From an uncultured Gammaproteobacteria bacterium (GTDB lineage: Bacteria; Pseudomonadota; Gammaproteobacteria; Steroidobacterales; Woeseiaceae): 55,320 bases of DNA. The notes beneath the pieces are model-generated. The model searched no databases. It was not told the origin of the DNA and was given only the letters and a program-made list of their open reading frames with translations. This document shows positions 36,077 through 44,471 of the stretch, piece after piece (the stretch's first letter is position 1; the number at the start of each line of letters is the position of its first letter). The DNA is taken from positions 1 through 55,320 of the forward strand of contig CALBPI010000092.1 of assembly GCA_937899415.1 (NCBI GenBank). The letters run 5' to 3'. The position numbers were made by a program, and so were the translations under genes.

Positions 36077-38424
36077 GTCGATTCGCGCTTCGGAAGCGGG
36101 GGCACCAGGTCGGCTTCCGCGAGACGCTGGTACAGATAGAGTTGCATCGTGTCTCCCCGCGCCACATCGAGAAACGCAGGGTCTGCAAAGGCGTCGGCGG
36201 GCACGGTGTCCGCACGCTCCGCGATGAGATCGACGTGCACCTGAGCCATCAGCAACTGGTGTTCACGCGTCGCTGAACCGTTCACGTTATCGATGAGAAC
36301 CCGTACCGCCGCCAGGGTCGCGTCGGCTGCTGCGAGATCGCCCGCGCTGGCCTGAGCAACTGCAAGCACGGCGAGTCCTTTGATGTGCCATGGCGAGCCG
36401 CTGCCCTCGTACTGCTCGAATAACGTATCGGCACGCGTCAGCTCGTTGAGCGAGACATCGGAGTCGCCGCGCTCCATCGCAACGAGCCCGAGGACGAGGC
36501 GGGCACGCGCCTCGGCGCTGCTCTCGCCTTTCATCGGTACGTCTTCATCAATGATCTGTTGCGCAATGGTCTGTGCGCGGTCCAGATCACGCGTGAAGCT
36601 GAGCTCCATCGAAGCGACGTTGTAGCGCACCGTGTCACGGCCGTAGACCACGAGATTCGGGTTTTCGTCAAAAAGCTCTAGTGTTCTCTTGAATGACTCG
36701 TAGCCACCCTGGCGGTCATCGCGCGCATTGCGCAGGAAGGCTTGCATGTTGGTGTGAAATAACAGCTCGAACGGCTGTGTGTCGTTGGCAATGAGCTTCG
36801 TGACGAGTGCTTCCGCAAGCACCAGGTCTTCCTCGGCCTTCGTGATGCGTGCCAGCTTGAAGGCGTAGTTGAACAGGTCGGCTTCGCTCTGCTGAAAGCC
36901 CGTCGAGAACCGGTCGACGAGATCGCGCAGCAGCGGTTCCGCTTCCTCGTTGCGACCTGCATCGGTCAGCATCAGCGCATAGGCTTCCTCGCCGATGTCC
37001 ACGAGTGCGGGGTTACCGATGTCGGCCGCCATCCACGGATCGAACACTTCCAGCGCCCGCTTCAAGTCACGACGGAAGTAGAAGTTGCGCCCGATCGCGT
37101 AGCTGGTTGCCGCGGCAATGTCGGGTTCTGTCTCTCGGTTATCAAAAACCTCACGCCAGCGACTCATCATCAGGCCAGATAGTCGCTCCGAGTCTTCGTC
37201 GCCACCGAACGCGCGTTGCAAGACGTCGGAATAGGCCTGTTGCGCGCCGAGGTTGGCCTCGGAGCGTTCCCACTGCCACTGGGCGCGCTCTAGCGCCTGT
37301 GTCGCGCGATCGGCTTCCTGCTGCGCCGCATTGGCGAAGGTCAGGCTGGCGGCGAGGCCACCCGTCAACGCAAGTACAAACGCGGATGCCAGGGCCGAGG
37401 CGAGGGGCGCACGGCGTATGAGCTTGCCAAGCCGGTGTAGCCGGCCGCCCTTGCGGGCGGCGACCGGGCGCTTCTCGATCCAGTTCCCAATGTCATCGGC
37501 CAGCGCATCAACGGAGCCGTAGCGTTCTTTAGCGTCCGTAGCCAGTGCGCGGCGCATGATCGCCGCAAGATCAGCGTCGTCTATCGAATCGATTGCCATG
37601 CCGCCGTCGGGCTGGCGCTCGGGGCGCGCTGCCGTGACAAGAACGTGGAGCAAGATGCCCAGCGCAAATACATCGGTCTGCGCGCTCAACGCCTCGCCAC
37701 GCAGCTGTTCGGGTGCGGCCCAGGCGAGCGTCAGCGGGCCCGCGCCCGTCGCGTCATCCTCGAGACTCGACGCGATCCCGAAATCGATGAGCCGCGGCTG
37801 TCCACGGCTGTCTACGAGGATGTTCTGGCTCTTGAGGTCACGGTGCAGGATCAGTTTGTTGTGCGCGTGTCGGACGGCTTCACAGACCCGCCGGAAAAGC
37901 GCCAGCCGATCGTGACGATCGAGTCCGGTGTCGCGCACGTAGGCGTCAATCGGGGCGCCGTCGACGTATTCCATGGCCATGTAGGGCCGGTGGTCGTCAG
38001 TCTCACCGCCATCCACGATGCGCGCGATACCCGGGTGCTCCATGAGGGCCAGCCGACGCCGTTCTGCGTCGAAGCTGTCCGAGCGGGCGGCGCCCTGCAT
38101 GAGCTTGAGTGCGACCGTTTGTTCGTAGCGACCGTCGGCGCGTTCCGCACGGTACACCTCGCCCATGCCGCCGCGCCCGATGAGGGCATCAATGCGCCAG
38201 GGCCCCACTTGCTGGCCGCTGGCGAGCGCGGGCTCTGGTACATCGTCTGCGTCGGGCAACGAGGTGCGCATGAATCCCGCGGGTGCCGTGCGTGCCACAA
38301 GGCGATTTGCGGCGGCGAGTTGCTCGGAGTCGTTGCAGGCCGAGGCGAGAAACGCGTCACGCATGTCGGCGTGGAGCGTACCGGCGTGTTCGGCCGCCTC
38401 GGTGATCTTCTTCCAGTTCAGCAC
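36073..38424 (-). CDS. Transmembrane Ser/Thr protein kinase with helical-repeat (TPR-like) sensor region
   Basis: The 783-residue protein has a short N-terminal helical stretch typical of sigma-linked kinases (LNWKKITEAAEHA, ending DAFLASACND) and a complete kinase domain (about 76-320): glycine loop LIGRGGMGEVYRA (81-93), K107 in VALKLMQ, HRDLKSQN with D196, DFG with D214, and WAAPEQLRG (235-243). A membrane helix (about 341-363) leads to a C-terminal region of about 400 residues made of paired helices, TPR-like, predicted outside the membrane. GTG is chosen as start because AAAGGG lies 8 bases before it and the sequence matches the family N-terminus; an ATG 20 codons upstream is the alternative. 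It probably controls the convergent ECF-type sigma factor. Confidence 0.9.
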   Translation of the reverse strand: MLNWKKITEAAEHAGTLHADMRDAFLASACNDSEQLAAANRLVARTAPAGFMRTSLPDADDVPEPALASGQQVGPWRIDALIGRGGMGEVYRAERADGRYEQTVALKLMQGAARSDSFDAERRRLALMEHPGIARIVDGGETDDHRPYMAMEYVDGAPIDAYVRDTGLDRHDRLALFRRVCEAVRHAHNKLILHRDLKSQNILVDSRGQPRLIDFGIASSLEDDATGAGPLTLAWAAPEQLRGEALSAQTDVFALGILLHVLVTAARPERQPDGGMAIDSIDDADLAAIMRRALATDAKERYGSVDALADDIGNWIEKRPVAARKGGRLHRLGKLIRRAPLASALASAFVLALTGGLAASLTFANAAQQEADRATQALERAQWQWERSEANLGAQQAYSDVLQRAFGGDEDSERLSGLMMSRWREVFDNRETEPDIAAATSYAIGRNFYFRRDLKRALEVFDPWMAADIGNPALVDIGEEAYALMLTDAGRNEEAEPLLRDLVDRFSTGFQQSEADLFNYAFKLARITKAEEDLVLAEALVTKLIANDTQPFELLFHTNMQAFLRNARDDRQGGYESFKRTLELFDENPNLVVYGRDTVRYNVASMELSFTRDLDRAQTIAQQIIDEDVPMKGESSAEARARLVLGLVAMERGDSDVSLNELTRADTLFEQYEGSGSPWHIKGLAVLAVAQASAGDLAAADATLAAVRVLIDNVNGSATREHQLLMAQVHVDLIAERADTVPADAFADPAFLDVARGDTMQLYLYQRLAEADLVPPLPKREST

Positions 38425-38505
38425 GGTCAGACCCTTTCTTTTTCTTGTCGGCCTGAGTCCCTCATGTTCCGGGGCCGCCGTCAAGGCAGCCGCGGCGTGC
38501 TGGCG

Positions 38506-39132
38506 TCAGGCCACGGCGCGCAGGCGCAGTCGTGACTCGAGGATCGGCTGGATACGCCGCTCGGTCTCGGCAAGGTCCCAGTCAAGCCCCAGTCCCGACA
38601 GGTCTGTCACTTCGAGGCCCTGCATCCCACAGGGATTGATGCGTGCGAAGGGCTCGAGGTCCATGTCGACGTTGAGGGCCATGCCGTGATAACTGCAGCC
38701 GCGTCGGATGCGCAGGCCGATACTCGCTACCTTGCGGCCTTCGACGTACACGCCCGGCGCATCGCGGCGCGCCTGGGCCTCGATACCTGCGTCGGCCAGC
38801 AGCTCGATCACGCTGTCTTCGAGTGCACTGACAAGTGCGCGTACACCGAGCCCGGCGCGGCGCACATTGAGAAGTGGGTAAATCATGAGCTGGCCTGGCC
38901 CGTGATAGGTCACCTGACCGCCGCGGTCGATTTGCACGAGCGGAATGTCGCCGGGCGCCAGCACGTGCTCGCGGCTGGCGGCCATGCCCAGCGTGAAGAC
39001 GGGTGGGTGTTCGCAGAACCAAAGCAGGTCGGTCGCGTCCGGCCCGCGCGCGTCGGTGTAGGCCTGCATTCGCCGCCAGAGCGGCTCGTAGTCCTGCCGC
39101 CCCAGCGATTCGACACCGTAGGCTTCGCTCAC
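38506..39132 (-). CDS. lipB: Octanoyl-[acyl-carrier-protein]-protein N-octanoyltransferase
   Basis: LipB transfers octanoate from ACP to lipoyl domains such as GcvH and the 2-oxoacid dehydrogenases. The 208-residue protein has the conserved [18 protein letters not shown] (about 71-88), the catalytic K134 in [15 protein letters not shown] and the acyl-carrying C168 in [14 protein letters not shown]. It overlaps ybeD by 4 bases in the standard dacA-ybeD-lipB order, with dat inserted. The lipA gene usually nearby is absent; an 81-base gap and the kinase gene follow instead. Confidence 0.97.
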   Translation of the reverse strand: MSEAYGVESLGRQDYEPLWRRMQAYTDARGPDATDLLWFCEHPPVFTLGMAASREHVLAPGDIPLVQIDRGGQVTYHGPGQLMIYPLLNVRRAGLGVRALVSALEDSVIELLADAGIEAQARRDAPGVYVEGRKVASIGLRIRRGCSYHGMALNVDMDLEPFARINPCGMQGLEVTDLSGLGLDWDLAETERRIQPILESRLRLRAVA

Positions 39133-39401
39133 AACGCCATGACGACCTGGTCGTCGGCCGTCAGTGCCTCGTAGATGGCGTCGAGCTGCGCTTTGCTTTC
39201 GGCTGTGATCTCTATCGTCACCGACAGGAAGCCACCGTTGCGGCTCTCGCGCGATGCTACCGACAGCGGCGCCTTGTCGCCCGTGTGGGCGCGCACAAGT
39301 GCTGTCGCGTGCGCTTCGAAATCCGCATCGTTGCGACCCATCACCTTGATGGGAAAGGTCGTCGGGAATTCGAGGAGCGTATCTTCGCCGTCGTCGCTCA
39401 T
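39129..39401 (-). CDS. ybeD: DUF493 family protein YbeD
   Basis: The 90-residue protein has the YbeD fold and hallmarks: [13 protein letters not shown] at the start, [15 protein letters not shown] (about 53-67) and [16 protein letters not shown] at the end. Its structure is an ACT-like alpha/beta sandwich, and function is not established; it sits between dacA/dat and lipB in many gammaproteobacteria. The ATG giving [10 protein letters not shown] is chosen because it overlaps the dat stop; a 15-residue extension is rejected. Confidence 0.93.
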   Translation of the reverse strand: MSDDGEDTLLEFPTTFPIKVMGRNDADFEAHATALVRAHTGDKAPLSVASRESRNGGFLSVTIEITAESKAQLDAIYEALTADDQVVMAL

Positions 39402-40255
39402 GCGTCTGCCTTCAGTGCCTGGTAGCCCGTGAACAGTGTTCGCCATACCGGTCCGGCCTCGCCGTCGCCAACAGGCGCCCCGTCCAGGTCAGAGATGGGC
39501 ATGATCTCACGCGTGCTCGACATGATGAGAATCTCGTCGGCGGCCCGGAACTCGTCCATGTTCACGCGACGCGTTTCGACGGGTACGCCACAGCGTCCCG
39601 CGACTTCAACCGTCAGCGCCCGCGTCACACTGGGCAGAACGCGGGCGTCCTCGACCGGAAGCGCCAGCGTGCCGCCGGTGACGCAGCCAACGGCGCTCGT
39701 GGCGCCCTCGATGAGCTCACCGTCGCGCTCCAGGATGGCCTCGGCCGCGCCGGCCTCACTGGCCAGTTGTTTGGCGAGAACATTGGCCAGTAGCGACGTC
39801 GATTTGATGTCGCAACGCGCCCAGCGCTGGTCGGGCAGCACGATGGCTGACAGGCCGTTGGCATAGGCGTCGGCGTCGATGGGTGCCAGCCGGTTCGACA
39901 TCGCAAAAAGATGGGTCTGCGGTGCGTCGGGGAAACGATGATCGCGGCCTTCGAGGCCCACGCGCGTCAGCTGCAGGTACAGCGACTGGTTGCCGCCGCC
40001 ATTGGCTTCGATAACGGCCATGAGCGCAGCGGTGATGTCTTCGATGCTGCGGCCCAGTGGCAACCGGATCTCGTCACAGCTGCGCGCGAGTCGCCGCAGG
40101 TGTTTATCGAGCCCGAGCGGCTTGCCGTCGTAAACGGGCATGACTTCGTAGATCCCGTCGCCGAAGAGATACCCGCGGTCTAGCGGCGAAATGCGCACGT
40201 CAGCGAGGGGCTTGAGCTGCCCCTCGTGCCATGCGTGTTCGAGTGCCTGCGCCAC
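39398..40255 (-). CDS. dat: D-amino acid aminotransferase
   Basis: A fold-type IV PLP enzyme that interconverts D-alanine and D-glutamate with their keto acids. The 285-residue protein has K151 in [16 protein letters not shown] for PLP, the phosphate-site [18 protein letters not shown] (in short: 25-42), the cofactor-site [11 protein letters not shown] glutamate and a C-terminal SSTREIMPI. The start is GTG. A branched-chain aminotransferase or 4-amino-4-deoxychorismate lyase are the alternatives in this superfamily, but the position 9 bases after dacA and the sequence favour Dat, supplying D-amino acids to peptidoglycan. Confidence 0.9.
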   Translation of the reverse strand: MAQALEHAWHEGQLKPLADVRISPLDRGYLFGDGIYEVMPVYDGKPLGLDKHLRRLARSCDEIRLPLGRSIEDITAALMAVIEANGGGNQSLYLQLTRVGLEGRDHRFPDAPQTHLFAMSNRLAPIDADAYANGLSAIVLPDQRWARCDIKSTSLLANVLAKQLASEAGAAEAILERDGELIEGATSAVGCVTGGTLALPVEDARVLPSVTRALTVEVAGRCGVPVETRRVNMDEFRAADEILIMSSTREIMPISDLDGAPVGDGEAGPVWRTLFTGYQALKADA

Positions 40256-40264
40256 GCCGTGACC

Positions 40265-41419
40265 TCAGTTGAACCAGAGCCGAACTTCGTCGGTCATGCG
40301 CTTCCAGAGGCCACCGCGCTCGACAGAGCCGAGCAGCTGTACGGGCGCGCTTGTAAGCTCTTCGCCGTCGAGGGCAATGCTGACCCGACCAACCTCGACG
40401 CCCTGTTCGAGCGGCGCGTAGAGCGTGCGACGGACGGTCAGCGTCGGCGCGAGTTCATCCCAGGCGCCGCGCGGCACCGTGACGAACAGGTCCCGCGCGA
40501 GGCCCAGCGGCACGGCGTCGGCATCGCCTTTCCAGACCTTGGCGTTGTCGATGGCGGCGCCAGCAGCATACAGCTGTCGCGTTTCGAAAAAGCGGAAGCC
40601 GTAGTTGAGTAACGCGCGGCTCGCATCGGTGCGTGCGCGATCGCTCACTGTGCCCATCACCGCCGAGATCAGCCGCATGTTGCCGCGTTGCGACGAGGTC
40701 ACGAGGCACCAGCCTGCGGCGTCGGTCCGGCCCGTCTTCATGCCATCAACACCGTCGGAGCCGAGCAGCTTGTTGCGGTTGCTCTGTGTAACACCGTCCC
40801 AGGTGTAGGACTGCTGGCTGTAGCGATAGTACTGGTCGGGAAACTCACGAATGATCGCTCGCGCTAGCTGGGTCATGTCGCGGGCTGTGGAGAACTGGTT
40901 TTCAGCGGGCAGGCCGTGCGCGTTGCGAAACGACGTCGACAGCATGCCGAGCTCACCCGCGAAGCCGTTCATGAGATCCGCGAATACCGACTCAGTGCCA
41001 GCGACATGCTCAGCCAGTGCCACGCTGGCATCATTGCCCGACACCACGATCATGCCCTGGAGCAGATTCTCAACGGTTACCCGGCTGCCCAGGCGCGCGT
41101 ACATCGTCGACGAGCCGCCCTGGCCGGCGGCATGTGCGCGCTCGCTAATGATCACTTCATCGGTCAGCGCGATCTGACCCCCCTTCAGGGCCTTGAATAC
41201 GACATAGGCCGTCATGAGTTTGGTCAGGCTTGCAGGCTCGACCTGCAGATCGGGGTTCATCGCGGCCACGGCGGCGCCGCTGTTGGCATCGATGACGAGA
41301 TAGCTCGATGCATTGAGCGCGGGCGGCGCCGGCGTCGGCATGCGGTTGGCCCAGGTGCTGGCGGCCATAAGGCTCAGGCCGGCCAGAAGCGTGATCAGAC
41401 GGGTGGCGTATTGGGTCAT
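40265..41419 (-). CDS. dacA: D-alanyl-D-alanine carboxypeptidase (PBP5/6 family)
   Basis: It trims the terminal D-Ala from peptidoglycan pentapeptides in the periplasm. The 384-residue precursor has a signal peptide (about 5-25), the three penicillin-binding motifs S64-x-x-K67 (EPASLTKLMT), S127-G128-N129 (VVSGND) and K228-T229-G230 (DGMKTGRTD), and the C-terminal PBP5_C domain ending in an amphipathic helix near LWKRMTDEVRLWF that anchors it to the inner membrane. The ATG giving MTQYATRL is preferred over one 10 codons upstream. It is preceded by 108 gene-free bases after rlpA, so it may have its own promoter. Confidence 0.96.
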   Translation of the reverse strand: MTQYATRLITLLAGLSLMAASTWANRMPTPAPPALNASSYLVIDANSGAAVAAMNPDLQVEPASLTKLMTAYVVFKALKGGQIALTDEVIISERAHAAGQGGSSTMYARLGSRVTVENLLQGMIVVSGNDASVALAEHVAGTESVFADLMNGFAGELGMLSTSFRNAHGLPAENQFSTARDMTQLARAIIREFPDQYYRYSQQSYTWDGVTQSNRNKLLGSDGVDGMKTGRTDAAGWCLVTSSQRGNMRLISAVMGTVSDRARTDASRALLNYGFRFFETRQLYAAGAAIDNAKVWKGDADAVPLGLARDLFVTVPRGAWDELAPTLTVRRTLYAPLEQGVEVGRVSIALDGEELTSAPVQLLGSVERGGLWKRMTDEVRLWFN

Positions 41420-41527
41420 GGGTCTCGAAGGGCGCGGAAAAGCGCGCATTATTTCACAGGGCTGGACGGCGTGCCGATCGTCTCGGCGCCACAGGTGAGA
41501 CCGCGCGGCTAAGCGGCTGTTCCGGGC

Positions 41528-42319
41528 CTACTGCGGACTGGCCGTCGTCGCATCGACGAGGCGGATATCGCGGATGCCGATGCCCGCAAGCAGCCCGCTG
41601 ATCCGGTCGAAGCTGGCGACGTCGCCGATGGGGCCAACACGGACCCGGAACACGGCGCCATTGTCGGTCTCGGCCTGCGCGAGGAAGGCGTCCTCGACGC
41701 CTGCGTCGGCCAGTTGCCGCAGTCGTCGCTCCGCGTTGCCACGCTGCGCGAAGGCGCCCACCTGCATGAACAGCGGTTCGCCCGGGGTGCTGGCCGTGGT
41801 GGGTGACTTGGGCTTGGGCGTATCAAACTCAAGGGCTTCGACCTCGACCAGCGCGGTTCCGGCATCCACCATGTCGAGAGCCGTCGCCGCTGCGTAAGAC
41901 AGGTCGATGATGCGGTTGTCGACGAACGGACCCCGGTCATTGACCCGAACGACGATGGAGCGGCCATTGCCGAGGTGGGTAACGCGGACCCAGGTGGGCA
42001 GCGGCAGGGATTTGTGTGCCGCCGTCATGGCGTGCATGTCGTACACCTCGCCCGACGAGGTACGGCGGCCATGGAATTTTCGGCCGTACCAGCTCGCGAC
42101 ACCGCGTTCGCGGTAGTCCTCTGCCGTGTCGCTGACGTAGTAGCGCTGTCCGGCAACTTCGTAGAAGCGCGGATTACCGTAGCGGCTTAGTGGTTCGGGG
42201 CCGGGCACGCGGCTGGAGGGTGTGACGCCCGGGTCGCTGCGGGGCGGGCCATCGCCGGCCTCAAACGTACTGCAACCGGCGAGCGTTGCCACGACCAGCA
42301 GCGGCGCGAGCCGCTTCAT
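41528..42319 (-). CDS. rlpA: Septal ring lytic transglycosylase-like lipoprotein RlpA
   Basis: The 263-residue precursor has a lipobox LAGC (C16), an RlpA double-psi beta-barrel (about 72-165) and a C-terminal SPOR domain (about 185-258) that binds denuded glycan at the septum. H102 (TAAHKSLPL) and D128 (VNDRGPF), the catalytic pair shown for P. aeruginosa RlpA, are both present, so lytic transglycosylase activity on denuded strands is plausible. It overlaps mltB by 4 bases. It is a client of Lgt, encoded in this window. Confidence 0.95.
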   Translation of the reverse strand: MKRLAPLLVVATLAGCSTFEAGDGPPRSDPGVTPSSRVPGPEPLSRYGNPRFYEVAGQRYYVSDTAEDYRERGVASWYGRKFHGRRTSSGEVYDMHAMTAAHKSLPLPTWVRVTHLGNGRSIVVRVNDRGPFVDNRIIDLSYAAATALDMVDAGTALVEVEALEFDTPKPKSPTTASTPGEPLFMQVGAFAQRGNAERRLRQLADAGVEDAFLAQAETDNGAVFRVRVGPIGDVASFDRISGLLAGIGIRDIRLVDATTASPQ

Positions 42320-43323
42320 GGTGTTGCGGCGACCTCGCTGGCGTGTCGCGCGGCCGCGATCTCGTTACCGAGCTGCCAGACGGCCATGGCGTACATGGTG
42401 CTGCGGTTGTAACGCGTGATCACGTAGAAGTTGTGGAAGCCGACGTGCAGCTCTCGACCCGCGTCGCCCTCGAACACGATGACGCGTGCTGAGTCGCCCG
42501 CGAGCGCCGCGGCATCGAACTTCAGGCCCTGTTCGCGCAGCGCGCTGATGTCGATCGGATCCGCCAGCTTGTTCTCGGCGGGCAGCGCGAGGCTCGCGTC
42601 GTCTGCCAGTGACGCCGACGTTACAACGGGTGCCCCCGGCTTCCAGCGGTGGCGCCGGAAGTACTCGGCGACACTGGCGAGCACGTCGTCCCAGTTGTTG
42701 AACAGGTCCTTGCGACCGTCGCCGTCGCCGTCATCGGCGTAGGCGCGGTAGCTTGAGGGTATGAACTGCGGTGCACCCATGGCGCCCGCGTAGGAGCCCA
42801 GCGCCGTGCGTGGGTCGATGTCTTCCTCGCGCGCCAGTTGCAGGAATTGACCGAGCTCTTTTCTGAAGAAGTTGGCACGCGGCGGGTAGTCAAAACCCAG
42901 CGTCACAAGCGCATCGAGTACGCGGTGTTTGCCCGTAATGCGGCCGTAATAGGTTTCGACGCCAATGATGCCGACGAGAATTTCGGCCGGCACGCCCGTG
43001 TCCGCGCTGATGCGTTCGATGGCGTCCGCATGCTCGGCCCAGAAGGCCACGCCCGCCTTGACGCGCTTCGGCTGGATAAAGATGTCGCGGTACTCGTGCC
43101 AGGGCTTGGTGCGTTCCGCAGGGCGGCGCATGGCCTCAAGGATGCCCTCCTGCACTTCCGCTTCGCCCAGCAGCACAACGAGCTCCGTGCGATCGAAGCC
43201 GTGTTGCTCGACCATCTCGTCGATGAAGGCACTGACGTCGTCACGACTGGTGTCGATGGCGTTGGCGCCGGCGGCACAGAGCAGGGCAAGGGTGGCAATC
43301 AGCAGGCGGAAAGTTGAGTGCAT
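42316..43323 (-). CDS. mltB: Lytic murein transglycosylase B
   Basis: It cleaves peptidoglycan to 1,6-anhydromuropeptides. The 335-residue precursor has a signal peptide (about 1-22, ending ANA) with no lipobox cysteine, so it is soluble in the periplasm, unlike E. coli MltB. The catalytic E123 lies in IIGVETYYGRITG, and the GAPQFIPSSYRAYADDGDGDGRKDLFNNWDD calcium-binding type segment (in short: the DGDGDG core) follows. The ATG giving MHSTFRLL is chosen over one 8 codons upstream that overlaps rodA. Anhydromuropeptides feed the AmgK-MurU type recycling route. Confidence 0.95.
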   Translation of the reverse strand: MHSTFRLLIATLALLCAAGANAIDTSRDDVSAFIDEMVEQHGFDRTELVVLLGEAEVQEGILEAMRRPAERTKPWHEYRDIFIQPKRVKAGVAFWAEHADAIERISADTGVPAEILVGIIGVETYYGRITGKHRVLDALVTLGFDYPPRANFFRKELGQFLQLAREEDIDPRTALGSYAGAMGAPQFIPSSYRAYADDGDGDGRKDLFNNWDDVLASVAEYFRRHRWKPGAPVVTSASLADDASLALPAENKLADPIDISALREQGLKFDAAALAGDSARVIVFEGDAGRELHVGFHNFYVITRYNRSTMYAMAVWQLGNEIAAARHASEVAATP

Positions 43324-43343
43324 CGCGTCGTCGTCCTCCGTGG

Positions 43344-44471
43344 TCAACGCGGCAGCAAACGCTTGTGCGTCTGTATGGACATGAGAATACCGAATGCCCC
43401 GAGCAGGGTCACCATGGAGGTGCCGCCGTAACTGATGAGCGGCAGCGGCACGCCAACGACGGGCAACAGCCCCGTCACCATGGCCGTGTTGACGAGGACG
43501 TAGACGAAGAAGGTGAGTGTCAGGCTGCCCGCGAGCAGTCGCGAAAAACTGTCGGGCGCCTGGCTTGCGATGTACAGGCCGCGACCGACGACAAACAGGT
43601 ACAGCAGCATCAGTGTCATCACGCCGAGCAAACCAAACTCCTCGCCGATGACAGCGAAGATGAAGTCGGTGCTGCGCTCAGGCAGGTACTCGAGCTGCCC
43701 CTGCGTGCCGTTGGTCCAGCCTTTTCCGAACAGCCCCCCCGAACCGATCGCAATCTTTGACTGGATGATGTTGTAGCCCGCGCCCAGCGGGTCGCTCTGC
43801 GGATCAAGCATCGTCAACACGCGCTGGCGCTGGTAGTCCCGTAACTGTTGCCAGAGCAGCGGCAGTGCGGCACCGATGATCGCGCCGATGGCGATGATGA
43901 CGCGCAGTCTGAGCCCGGCCAGCAGCACCACGATGGCGCCCGACGCACCGATGAGAATCGCCGTGCCGAGGTCCGGTTGGCGCGCGATCAGCAACACGGG
44001 CGGCAGGATGATGGCCGTGAGTGCCACGAGCGACATGAGGTTGGGTGGCAGACTGCGCGTGTAGAGGTAAGCCGCAGCCGCCATGGGCACGGCGATCTTC
44101 ATGATCTCCGAGGGCTGGAAGCGAAAGCCGATGTCGATCCAGCGCTGTGCGCCTTTACCCGTCGAACCCGCGACAAGCACTGCGAGCAGCAGTATGAGTC
44201 CCAGCGCGTAGCCGGCCCAGGCCCAGCGTCTGTAAACCACGGGGGGGATCTGCGCGAGCGTGATCATCGCGATCAATGCCACGCCCAGCCGGACTGCCTG
44301 CGCCATGGTGCGGGCCGAGCTCTGACCCGTAGCGCTGTAGAGCACGAACAGACCGAAGGCACACAGCAGCAACACGCCGGCGAGCAGCGGCGGGTCGATG
44401 TGCGCCCGCGCGAACCATGTTGTGGTCGTGGGGTTGGTGCCGCGTTGCAGCTGCGCTTCCTCGCGGAACAT
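43344..44471 (-). CDS. rodA: Rod-shape SEDS glycosyltransferase RodA
   Basis: RodA (MrdB) polymerises lipid II for cell elongation together with PBP2. The 375-residue protein has about ten membrane helices and the SEDS signatures: GAQRWIDIGFRFQPSEIMK (about 108-126), the periplasmic loop with PERSTDFIFAVIGEEFGLLG (essential Asp at STDF) and the C-terminal LPLISYGGTSMV (about 343-354). Its ATG shares a base with the mrdA stop. It is the glycosyltransferase of the elongasome encoded by this cluster. Confidence 0.97.
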   Translation of the reverse strand: MFREEAQLQRGTNPTTTTWFARAHIDPPLLAGVLLLCAFGLFVLYSATGQSSARTMAQAVRLGVALIAMITLAQIPPVVYRRWAWAGYALGLILLLAVLVAGSTGKGAQRWIDIGFRFQPSEIMKIAVPMAAAAYLYTRSLPPNLMSLVALTAIILPPVLLIARQPDLGTAILIGASGAIVVLLAGLRLRVIIAIGAIIGAALPLLWQQLRDYQRQRVLTMLDPQSDPLGAGYNIIQSKIAIGSGGLFGKGWTNGTQGQLEYLPERSTDFIFAVIGEEFGLLGVMTLMLLYLFVVGRGLYIASQAPDSFSRLLAGSLTLTFFVYVLVNTAMVTGLLPVVGVPLPLISYGGTSMVTLLGAFGILMSIQTHKRLLPR

